Positions 12,801 through 24,800 of a stretch of 64,000 bases of DNA are shown here, piece by piece. This DNA comes from Luscinia megarhynchos (taxonomy: Eukaryota > Chordata > Aves > Passeriformes > Turdidae): positions 38,915,406 to 38,979,405 of the forward strand of contig JAPFBE010000002.1 in NCBI GenBank assembly GCA_034336665.1. Reading direction: 5' to 3'. Both the position numbers and the translations under genes were made by a program. The notes below the pieces were generated by a model, which had not been told where the DNA came from, did no database searches, and saw only the letters and a program-made list of their open reading frames with translations. Positions within the stretch are counted from its first letter, which is position 1, and each line of letters starts with the position of its first letter.

Positions 12801-15800
12801 ACATAAAATAGTGAAAATGAGAGCCAAGCACTCCAGTAGCCACTGCTGTGGCTTGATGGTCCAGATTTTCTTGTGATGGGAACATACAATGACCACTTAG
12901 AGAAAAAGTGCAGATTAAATAAAACTATTAAAGATGAATATTAAAATATGAATTCTTTGGGAACTCACATGACCTGGTCTGAGTTCACTTGGACATGACT
13001 ACAAATTTAGCTATTCTCAAACAATGAAGGTGCCAAAATTAAAATTCTGCTATGCTTACCAGCTTAAGATATGTGCTGGTATTTTTCAAGCTGCTGATTG
13101 GGAGGTGGGGGGAAGAGCTGAGTCACTTCACTACATATTATGAGTTGGAAAAGCAACGGTGATAGGCAGGAAAAAGCAATGGGCGGGATGGATGTGGGAA
13201 TGCTGGAATGTGACAGATGAGAGGCACAGAAAGGAAAGGGGTAGTATAGCAGGAAGCAAGGAAAGAAGATAGGAAAAAAGGAAAGGACTGACAATGATAC
13301 TGATTTCAGTAACTCTAAAATATTTGTGTATTTGAAACTTTACATACATATTGTATGACTAAAACAGAGGAATTACTAGTGTAGGAACTATGATTTACTA
13401 ACACTGATGTATTAGTTTGTAAGATTTTTACAAATTAAATATATAGTGATTATCCTGAGGGAAAACTAAAACTCTACTGGAGATACTTAGTATGTTGGCT
13501 ATCAACAACTCAATTCATACTCAAATGATACAACTACATTTGGAAACTTACTGCATAAAACAAAGAATCTGAAGTAACATATAAGTACTCTGACTCTCAG
13601 CAGAATCTATTTTGCTCTCAATTTTGCAAATGCAATTTTCTCACCTCCTTTCCACCTACATTACAGACTATAGAAAGGCAGCCTGCTTAACCCCTCATTT
13701 CCTGCTACCAGACACAAGAGACAAAACAAGACAGAGCTAAAGCAGCTTTCTTTAACAACACACATCCACGTACATGGATGTCACAGAACAGAATATGTGG
13801 AAGGAGCTAATTCTCGTATTATGTGACTTGATGTGGAAGGGAAAACTGAAAACATGCAAACATGCCATTTGATACCAAAGGTGAAACCCATTTTTTAAAT
13901 GTAAATTTACTTGGTTTACAGTGTCGGTATCAGTACTGAAGTCACCAAGCCAATTAAAAAAGGTAAAGTTTAATAAAAATGGAACTGCTTTGTTTGTTAA
14001 CATGAATGCAGGCAACTGGCATTTTGTGATGATTCAGATGCAGTCAGAATACTTACCATATGTAATCTTTCCTTTTTCTTCTTCATCTACAGCTCTAAAA
14101 AGATGTGTAACATCAATTTGTGACACACCCATGGCAGTCTTCAGAATACAAGCTAAATCCTCTTCTGTTACAGTTCCTCCTTCTGACTGGTACAGCTATG
14201 GATCAAGACAGCAAAACAAATCATTGCAAAGCTGAATGCCAACTCTTATAAACAGCATTACATTGAAGTAAAGCAAAATAAAAATTTGATATTAGAAATT
14301 CTAGTCATTCTGAGACTGATGAGATATATTGAGGATTCCAGATTTGTCTGGATAAAAAAATATCATCATCAGTTCACCTGCGTATGCTTAGAAAGTAAAA
14401 CTGGCTATAATCAGAAAAAAGTCCTACATTTACATGTCTAACCACTGGAATTACTGTGATATTCAGTGACAAGACTGTCAAACATTAACATGTTTTGCAA
14501 ACATATAACTGAGAATAATAATCAGTCCCATTGAGCTACGTGTCTAAACTCCAGGACAGTATGTGATATTGGGAGATATATTTAGGTCAGCCTAAATCAG
14601 ATACCATTTCCACTTGGTCAGGTGTAAAACTCAAGATTTGACCAAAATCCAAAAGCTTGCATAAAACACCTGTATCTAAAGTGTATTAATCAGGAGAATC
14701 CTAACCCATACACCAGTGATGGGCATATAATTTTCCACAATAATTTATTCTAGAAAACAATCTTTTGCATAATCCTACATACTAAAGAGTGACCTTACAG
14801 AAAGAACTAGCTTTACTACTGACAGATTGATAACTAAGAATAACTGCTCATAGTCTCATTCCATCTTTGCATATGTACAGTGTTTTACCCTGAGAAATGG
14901 ACCTGAAAACTTCAAAACATCTGTACCAAATACAGCTTCATTAAGCTTCCTGAAAATAACTCAATTTGCCTGTACAATGTAAAGTGAGAGAAAAGAGGTT
15001 TTGAAACATTTCTGTCTCCTTTTCAAGCATGACAACACTGAAAATATGAAAAAAACCATATAAAACGTGTAAAAAGTGCTGTTTTGGAAACATCTAATTT
15101 CTCTACATCACTGAGAAGGTGGGAACTGATGAGATTGAACAAAACAGGCATAAATATGTATTTTTCACATAAGCAGAAGCTGTTGCCATAAGACAGCACA
15201 CCTCAGCAGAATAAAAATATTGAAGTTCCATGGAAGTAAACATATGCTCAAATCGGGACTCTTGCTTTTTGCCCCTGGCACCTAACCTGCACGCTGTTTC
15301 ACAGGAATAGGACACAGAATATTTCTTTAACAAAACCTGCTGCGTTTCCACAGAAAAAATAGTCAGGTAATATTGGGTGGTCAATATAAACACCACATTG
15401 ACAAGATTTACAACAGCCTTTAGTTTCTTTAGCAGTTTTGGACGGGAATGTGTAGCATTTAAGCCAGAGTGCTGCTCTTAGTCCAAACCCCCTGCCAAAG
15501 GGTACACAGAGTACACCTAGAGCCAGGTACACAGGAGTGCATCCAGGTGGGTTTGGAATGTCTCCACAAAGGGAGACTCCACAACCTCCCTGGGAAGCCT
15601 GTTCCAGTGCTCTGCCACCCTCAGCACAAATCTTGAGGTGGAACTTCTTGTAATTTAGTTTATGGCCATTGCTCCTCATTCTGTCACTGGGCACCACTGA
15701 AAAGAGTTTGGCACCATTGTCCTGACACCCACCTTTGAGGTATGAGGCATTAATGAGATCCCTTCTCAGTCTTCTTTTGTTCAGACTAAACATTCCCAGC

Positions 15801-18800
15801 TGCCTCAGTCTCTCCTCACTGAAGAGGTGCTCCAGACCCCAAGAGCCCAGAGCTGGACACAGCACCCCAGATGTGGCCTCACTAGGGCTGAGCAGAGGGG
15901 CAGGATCACCTCCCTCCACCTGCTGGCCACACTCTGCCCAAAGCACCCCAGGATCCCACTGGCCCTCCTGGCCACCAGGGCACTGCTGGCTCATTGTCAA
16001 CTTGTCATCCACCAAGACTCCCAGGTCCTTCTCCACAGAGCTGCTCTCCAGTCTGTCTGACCCCAGCCTGTGCTGGGACTTGGGGTTTTTCCTCCCCAGG
16101 TGCAGGACCCTGCACTGGCCCCTGTTAAACCTCATTGGGTTTCTCTTCACTCAACTCTCCAGCTTATGGAGGTTTCACTGAAGGCAGCTCAGCCTTCACA
16201 TGTATCTCCCACTCCCACCAATTTCCTATCAACTGCATATAATGATACTATTTTTCAAGTTCTTCACTCAGGTACTAAGCAGGTTTAAAAACTTGTAGCT
16301 ATGTGAAATGTTGCAATGTGAAATGTTTTCCTGAAGGAAGTGAGCACACGGCAGAGGACAGCACCTGTTCAAAGCCATACACTCATGTACTAGCTCGGTC
16401 CTTCAATGGCTCCAGGTAAGCTGTGTGAATATCTTATTGTATGTGAAGTCAGGACAAGAAGTAGGAAAGGATTTAAAAAGTTGGGCTTTGTTTTTTTTTT
16501 TTTTAATCCTAGAATAAGCAAAATTTCCTCAGCTTGAGACTTTTCTTAATCCTTCCAATTATCACTAGCAGGATAAAAAGGAGCAAACCTGCTTCCCCTC
16601 ACCGAGAACTTTCCATTCTTAATACATGCATAAAGCTTCTTTGAAGTTTTCCAGCTAACTTTATATTTTGTAATTAACAAAGTGACTCAAAATTATGTGT
16701 TATGAGTTGGAGAGTGAAGCAGATATCAAAGAACATAAATTCTCCTAAGAAACAGTTTAATTAACTTCAAGTGCTTGCAGAAAGAAAATAACCATCCAGT
16801 CTGAGCTTTTTTCCTCTCAAATGACAAAACTATATTGCACATTATGAAACACGACAGCTAAATTTAAAAAAAAATTCCCAAAGCCCCTTTACATTTACTT
16901 CAAATTTGTTCATTTTAGTATGAAGACAGAGCTGGCCAAACAGCACCTGACTATTTTCTAAGCTATTTTATAGCTGAAACAGACTGAGTCAGGAGATCTT
17001 TCTTTCTGCTTTTCCCTCAGAAGCACCAATAAATAACAGCAGCTACTAATGGCAGGTTTCCCACATCTCTAGGAACTAAATATTTTCACTCCTTCCTCCT
17101 TTGCCAAATGTATTGGATTCTGGCCAAAGAGTAAGAATGATACATGTGAACACTAAGCATTCACAGGAGCCTCTTTCTTCAGCAAAACATAGTTAAAGTC
17201 ATCATGCTGAAGAACTTTGAATACAACTACAAAGAAAATAAAGGCTGCAATGTAGCACCATGCAACTGAATGCTCTGAGCTCCATGCATTCAATAGTGAA
17301 GACAGCATCAAGACTTAGCACTTCTCAGTTTCAGTAACATTGAAGACCATGTGAATACAAGGCAAAGGGAAAAGATGATGTAGGATGCAACAGAGTTCAC
17401 ATGTTGAAACAGGAATATTAAAGAAATTAATTGAAAAGTCATAAATCAAGGTGTCAGAAATCCATTTGTTAAGCATTGCTGCTGTCACTTTCCCAAAAAG
17501 CTTGCATTAACAATCTATGGTGATGCTACAACAAACCACTGAGGCTAGAGCAAGATCAGGAGCACTTCTGGGAAGCATCAAGTCTGGACAAAGACCACCA
17601 CAGGACCACCACACATACATGGTAAGACTAAGAGGGAAGAAAATTTTAACAAGAAGAAAAGGAGATAAAAAATAATCTCTATTAACATGCAGGAAATTTA
17701 AAAAAATATTTTATTAACTTGAAAAATTAGATTTGATTGAAACATTCTGAGTGGTCAGTACAACTCAACAGACTGTTTGTTTAGAGGCATCTAATACAAT
17801 ACACAGGACTTGAGGTTTGAGACTTAATTTGCTAAAAAGGATCCTACCAGAGTTCTACAAAGAACAATTTCAAACAGGAAATAATTTTGCAAAACTTATA
17901 CTTGCAATGCATTCCCCGTTAACACAAACTCTTAACATAACATTCTATTACTATTGTTTCAAAACTTAATTAAGTATTAAAAGGAAATGTGGAAACTTCT
18001 ATTGGGTCTAATGCCAGTATTAATAATTTCTAAAAATAAGTAAATTACATAAAGCAAGAAAATGCAGCTTACCTGAAATGCCAACTGAATTGTTTCCAGA
18101 GTTTTGGATGGCTTACAGACAACTGACAGAGCAATGACAAATTCCCGAATGTCAATTACACCATCTTCCTTCTGTGAAGGAAAACCTCCTCTCAAAATAG
18201 TGCAGTTTGTCTGAGAGTTTTCATAAATAACTAACAGTTGCTAAAAATGCAGAATATTCAGAAAGACTGTTACATGTGCTATGACAAAAAAACACAGTCG
18301 CACTGAAATGAAATCACATGAGGACAAGAACCTGGGTGAAACCTCTGCAGATTCTTTTCACAGTCTCAGTCAAAAGTCACAGTTTAAATATTCTTGGAAG
18401 ACAGTGCTGCTACTGTCACCCTTCACTCGCCTATTTAAGATTTTTCCATTAAACCATCTGAATCACTGGGCTGAAATTAAAAGCAGAGAACCAGAGGACA
18501 ATGCACTCTAATTTAAGCCCTGAATACAGGACATCTGCTCCAAGAGAGAACACTGTGGACATATCCAGCCTCTGGTCCAGACAGCACCTCATCCAGACAA
18601 AGATAATTGTAATTTCCCCATTCTGACTGATTGCCAGAGGAATGAAAAACTGGCTCATTTGCCAAGATCCTTCAGGTTTCAGGCTCGTAGAAGAACAAGT
18701 AATTTATTTACAAGGTAAATGAAACATCAGCTAACAGAGACTCTATTCAGCTGCAATAAGTAGCAGCAGAGATCTAGCCTGACCCTGCCTTTCTTCCTCT

Positions 18801-21800
18801 TCATATTTTGCATCTAGAAAAAATATAGTTTTTGTCCAGCTGATATTCCTTTTAAGCTCTAACTGAGGGAATGCTTTATTTAGCTGATGATAGGTGTCTT
18901 TACCTCTCTGAAAGGGAAGTGCAGTAAGCAAATTTTAAGGTGAAATGCTCAGATATCAGACCTCAGGAAATTCAACTGAAACAGAAATAGGCTAAAGTGG
19001 AGTTTACCCAAATGTAGTTTTGGTAGTAAAGTTTTTAAACTTAATGTTGCTTCTTACCTCATCAAAAAGGGCAAACATACTTTCTAATGTCTGAGAAACT
19101 GGAAATTCCAAGTAGGCTGAAAATTCTTTGAGATCAATCTTTTCTTTCTTCATTTTCATGACACTTGCAGCATATTTATCAAGATCATCTTCAAGTGTTT
19201 CTGGCTTTAGCCTATATATAAAGCATATTATTTTTGCACATTTTAAAAATCAACCCAGTTTTAACAATGCATATTTCAAATTATCAAATGAAAAAATGGA
19301 TGATTACGGTGTAAAGCATTACAAAGTCTGGATAAAGAATTATTACACAACTCTATTATAAAATAATGTAGTTCTGTATTTTGAAGCTCCCATTAGTTCT
19401 CAAGCTGCATTAGGAATTACTGCAAGGGCTTAAGAATCCCGGGCAAACTCAAGTCCTTTAGTCTACCTTGATTACGAGCCATACGTGTAAGCAGTTCAAC
19501 AGGAAGAAACACAGTCTAGAACTAGCTAATAAATTCCAAGCATGGAGAACTAGGTGGAATTTAGGTCACCCAAATATGGCTGTATTGTAGGACACTAACA
19601 TAAACCAATTATGTTTCCATATTTACTAATGTCACTGAACAGGAAGGACATGATGTATCTTACCTAAAAAAAAATAAAATCAGGGATTATGTAATAGTGA
19701 TTATACTGTTAATCCTGTTTATCAGTCCTCATTTTTCACATTCAGTCTTGAGTTGGACACCATTATGAGGTAATCCAAACAAAATTATTACAGTTCCTAC
19801 AGCTACAGAATTTCCTCAGTCCTTCCCCATCGCAAAACCAGACTTTGACTGATAAATGAACAGCTTTAATCTTATGTAGATATCTACTGCATGGCTGTTG
19901 GTTAGTTTCTTTGCCTAAGTCAAGCTTCCTGTTTTGGCTTTGCAAAAAACAAAAAAAACCCAACAAAACAAAACAAACCAAAAAAACCCACAAAAAACCA
20001 AAAATACCCCCAACCAAACAAAAACCCCAAAAACCCCAAACAAAAAAGCCCTGCCAAATAATCTTACTATGAATAAAATAAATGGTGCTGCAGATACAAT
20101 GCAAAAAAAAGCAGCTTTCCCCCCTAAAACAACATCAAGCAGATCTGGATCAGGTCTCCTCTGAACTGATCTAGGGTAACTTGAGAATCTATCCACTCAG
20201 AAGACAAAAGATGCAAGTGTCCTACAATGTCCTTCTGCAGTTGCCTGTTTTGCTGCTTGCTGCTGCAGACAAGGAAAAGTAGTTATTCACACAACTCACA
20301 AGCTTACACCAGAACTGTTCCAGACTGCAGCTGGGACTCCTCAGCAGCTTCCTCTCCATAACAAGAATGAATAAAATGCCTAATATCAGCATTATGAGGA
20401 GCTTCTGAAAAAAGAGCATTTCTGCTAGGAAGATGATCTGACACATCAGCTCCAGAACTTGATCGCTTGCTGTAAACATTGCAACTTTTAAATAAAAATA
20501 CAGCTCCCACGATGTCTGTCACGACCTATACTGACTTACCAGTATGCACTAACTAAACCATGCCAAGATCTGTATTTCTGAATTATAAGACCTGAATATG
20601 CAAGAATTCTTTTAGAAACCCATGGCTCCTATAGAACATTCATAAGTTCTCCACCCTAGCATTAAAGCACCTGTCTTAAGATTTAGTCCTAGACAGTATA
20701 AAAAGTGATACGCCCCTCTGCAAACATTCATTTTCCATGATCAAGTAGAAAAGTAGAAGCAACAACAACAACAAAAAAAAAATCCATAGAGGATCTGAGA
20801 TGCACACAGAACTGATCTTCTCATGCAGGATTACATGCAAGAAGTGGCCATTGATAATGCATCCCAGAGTAGTAGCTGGAATGGATTTTAACTGTAGCAC
20901 AAGGACAGCTGGCATCTAAATCCTCCCTTGAGATAAGCCCCCACTGACGCAGAATATGTAGTGTAACATTTGTCTCTAAATCAGAGAGATTTTGTTTACA
21001 AAGAATTGTCTCAAAATTCACCTTCCAGAACTGAGGGAGTACTCATTTGGTGAGTAGCACCCAAGACATGCAAGACCTCCTCTTTACCAGTAATTAAGCC
21101 TGAAAAGCTATAGAGGTTTAAAGGCAAAATCTTGTATGGAGAGCAACACAGCTCACCACAAATGTTACAGGCATCTTGTGGTTTTTATGTTTTGTAAATA
21201 TAGAAAGAGATGTGAGGCAATCTCAAAAGCAGTATGTGGATCAGTGAGACAAACTGCTTCAACCTGAAGCATTGTAGTCCTGGTAATTTAAGGCAGGCTC
21301 ACTTCCCTCTAGCCCTTCAAAACCAGAAAGTAATTAATATGTCAATGACCATAAGCTGCTAAACTGAAGTCTTCAGAAGTCAAGTACCAATCTCATAATA
21401 GGTTCTGAAGCAATGTGAAAAGGTTTGAATGTCCCAATTCTTTTACAATTGTTACTTTTATCCCAATGAAAGTCCAAAATTATAGAAAGCCAGCAGCAAA
21501 TGTCTTCCCTCATGAAATCATGCCCATTGGCTTAATAGTTTCCATGCAGGATCTAGGCTTTATGATACATAAAATTATTTGCTGTTGTGGTGTTTGGCTT
21601 CATTTTTTAGGTCACTAAAGAGAACAATAAGTATTCCTAAGTCCATGAAGATGGAAAGGACATTTTTCAAGATTAACAGCTCTGAACATTAAATTCTTCA
21701 CAGCACACTTCACAAGGAAAACCAGATCCCTGAAGGTATAATATTTTACAGTATAATGATGACTATTTATAGCAAGTAAGCTAGTTTTAGCTATATTTGA

Positions 21801-24800
21801 TTACTTGAAAACAAGTTCATTTCTTGCATGCTGGGAACCTGCGAAAAACCTTCTAGTGTCAGAGAGCTGGAAGAACAGCTGGATCTTGTAGTTAGCTACT
21901 GTAAACTGCAAGCACACAGAAACATGCCCTAAGCCAGAAAAGCACAATACATTGAGTTTTATGTCTGCTGATGCACTTCTCTGCAATTTCTTGCCATCAT
22001 AGAGCAAGCATGCCGAAAAACTGCAAAACTGACATGCTCAAATACTCTTGGTACAGCCTGCCTTGATCCACAAAAGCAGGGGCTATCATGATTTGCATTT
22101 GTTGTCATGCCTGATCCATGATCACCTCCTGTAGTGGACAGCATTGCTTTTACAACAAATGCAGATGGTAAACATCCTCCAGAGGTTTTTTTTCCCTTGT
22201 TATAGATGACCTCTGAGCACTCTGAAGTCAGAGCACAGGTAGTTAGCTGTGAAGGTAATTACTCTGGGGACACAAAGTTCTGCTGACAGTCTGGACCACC
22301 ATTTCAGGAACACATGGAGAGCAGAAGTCTGCATTGTAGTCTGGATGGCAGAGACTGCTGAGCAAGAATAGACAGGCACCAGGCCTGAGGTCCTTACAGA
22401 TCTTGGTAGCCTACAGCTGCATTGACTGAAAGGATCCTCATGGTCAACTTGATGAGGTAATACTGGGAATTAGAACAAATAGAAGCTTGAAACAATAGGA
22501 GCAAATCAATTCAAATCAGAACTCAAGGATCTCCTTGCAGACAACTATCCTAAAGCAGCTCTTGAGAGGTATTTCAAAAAGACAGAGACTAGACTTAATT
22601 AACTGTATTACACTTCCTGAAGAAGATATCCAAAGAGGTCTTTAGTAAGGCACAAAATCCAAACAAGATTCAATGTCCAAAACACGGCAATAGATCCAGC
22701 TCAAGTAAAAATAGAGATTCACTTTAAACAGCGGGGTAATTAACTACAGCATAAATCATCAAATGAAGCAGAGGATTTAAAATGTATGAAAATATGAAAG
22801 CTATAACACAGACAGCACACATGAGAGAAACATGACTCCTTGAGGAGTAATGAATGCACAATTTGAGAATATAAGTCTATGATCAATTGATCTCATTGAT
22901 AAAGCAGTCATTTTATCACAGAGTTTGGTACAAGCCAGCTGTACAGCTCTGTTAACAGAGCATGAGAACTCACTGCTGTGCCTGCATGGATTCTGGACTG
23001 ATCCCATGCAGCTGAGCACAGGCTAAGCAAATTTTACAGACAGTGATAATGAATCCTGTAGACACAATGTGCACAGAAGTAACTCTTCAGTATAGCAAAC
23101 AGAGGTGTAAGTTGATTTCAAAAAATCTACACCAAAAAGAACTCTGAATTTGCCTTAGTACAGGAATCTTAAAACTGTATGTTACCTTGAAAGTACATCA
23201 TTGCTCAAAAACAAGTATTAACACTAGATGAAAAATCCATTGGATAAAATTTACTGTTCCAGTTATTTAGGGATGATTGTGGATGATCTTAATGCCTCCC
23301 TGGCCTCAAAACCTTTGAATAAACAGCAAAATGACTACATTATTATCAAATGTGCATTAGTGATGAAGTCATATTACAAACTTCATCCAATTGTGCCAGA
23401 AAAATACCATCATAATATCCTTCTTATTGGCACATGCCCAAATTCAGAGAGGATTATATTTCACCAATGATTAATTGCTCATACCAGAGAGAGAGAGCTT
23501 CTGGGCTGCAGTGAACCTCACTCACAAATGCATGTAACTGTTTCAGAGGTCAAAACAAAACCCTAGAAAAGCATAGTTTGAAAGAACAGCTTTAAATTGA
23601 GCAGACAGAAGCCAGACAACTTAACAAGAGGATTAAACTGAATCCCGGGATTATCAACTGCATAATAGGAGACGTGGGTGGTTGGTTTGTTTTGCTTGTT
23701 TTTCTTCCTTAGTACTGTAAATTCAGAGCCTTTTAAACAAAGTGAGAATCTTTTTCTTTCCCTTAGAAGTCTCTCCCATCCTAATGGAAGCTTTTCAGAT
23801 GGATGTCCTGACAACAGATACAATATGCTTGTCATCTGAATTCATGATGTGTGCTGTCCTACATTCCTTATTCTCCAACAGAGCTTTTTCTTCTTTATTT
23901 TTATTTATGCATACAAGCTGAAGATGAAGGAAAAATTAGTGAAAGGAAGTAAAATACACAATGGAAACATTAAACTATGCTCTATACTTTCAGGTGATGA
24001 GACAAGCAAATGAAAAAGGGTGTTTGCATATTGAGAGTTAATAGGATGAGGCTGTACGTTTAGTTCACGGTTGCTCAATAAGATCACTGGAGAAGCAGGA
24101 GAAAAATTGGAAAACAGCAGAAAGTTCCAAAGCCAGCAGGAAATGGCACAATGGGAAGAAGGAAGAGAGGACTCACGCTGCATGCACTGACCTACAGCTG
24201 CATTAGAAAAGCCATCTGGTAGTGACCTACTCAAAAGATCAACTACCACCTTGTCCCTCTTGGGAAAGGGTGACCCATCTGTCCTCACTATTACAAGGTT
24301 AATCCAGTCACAAGATTGCTATTGGTAGCACTTGTTTAACCTCCACAGATGTCACAGGAAAAGCCAATTGACTCTTAACTGTATCAAATATTAGGAATTC
24401 CACAGTATTCCGGATCCTCTTCAAAACGTGCCTTCTAGCTCATGAATGAAGGCTTCAAATTCACTCTGCTCACTTCTCAGATGGAAAATAAAAACTTTAC
24501 AACCTACTCTACTCACTAGAATTCAAGGGTGCTGCTTGCAAGTGAAGTACAGTACTGTTTTAATTTTATACTGGTGTTTGCCTGATTGTGTGACAGCAAC
24601 ATTCCATATATACTCAAAAATGCAATATTGTTACATGATGATTGTTACAATATGAACATAGATATATAATAAAGATGCACCTTACACATAAATATTGTAT
24701 ATGCTCACCCAAGGCTTCTCACAAGCTTTGCAAATTCTAAAAGACATGTATCTGAAGGTAGACGAAGCTGTCCTTCAGCCAAAGCCAGCTGACAGTCTTC

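Larger units (their letters stand above)
14196..18072 (-). other. LPCAT1: LPCAT1 intron 12 (3877 bp)
   Basis: GT-AG intron. It contains a CR1 relic at 15478-16260 and a 14-bp T run at 16491-16504; otherwise unique AT-rich sequence with nothing recognised. Confidence 0.9.

Noticed and set aside
15735..16181. 148-codon plus-strand open frame.
   Set aside because: It is the antisense shadow of the CR1 fragment, which is GC-richer and so has few stops.
17515..17560. TGATG and CTGA motifs close together, as in C/D box snoRNAs.
   Set aside because: The spacing is far too short for a snoRNA and there is no terminal stem.
19934..20164. Lys/Pro/Thr/Asn-rich plus-strand frame (and hydrophobic Phe/Val/Gly-rich frames on the minus strand).
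   Set aside because: Translation of the A/C-only tract; repetitive composition, not a protein.
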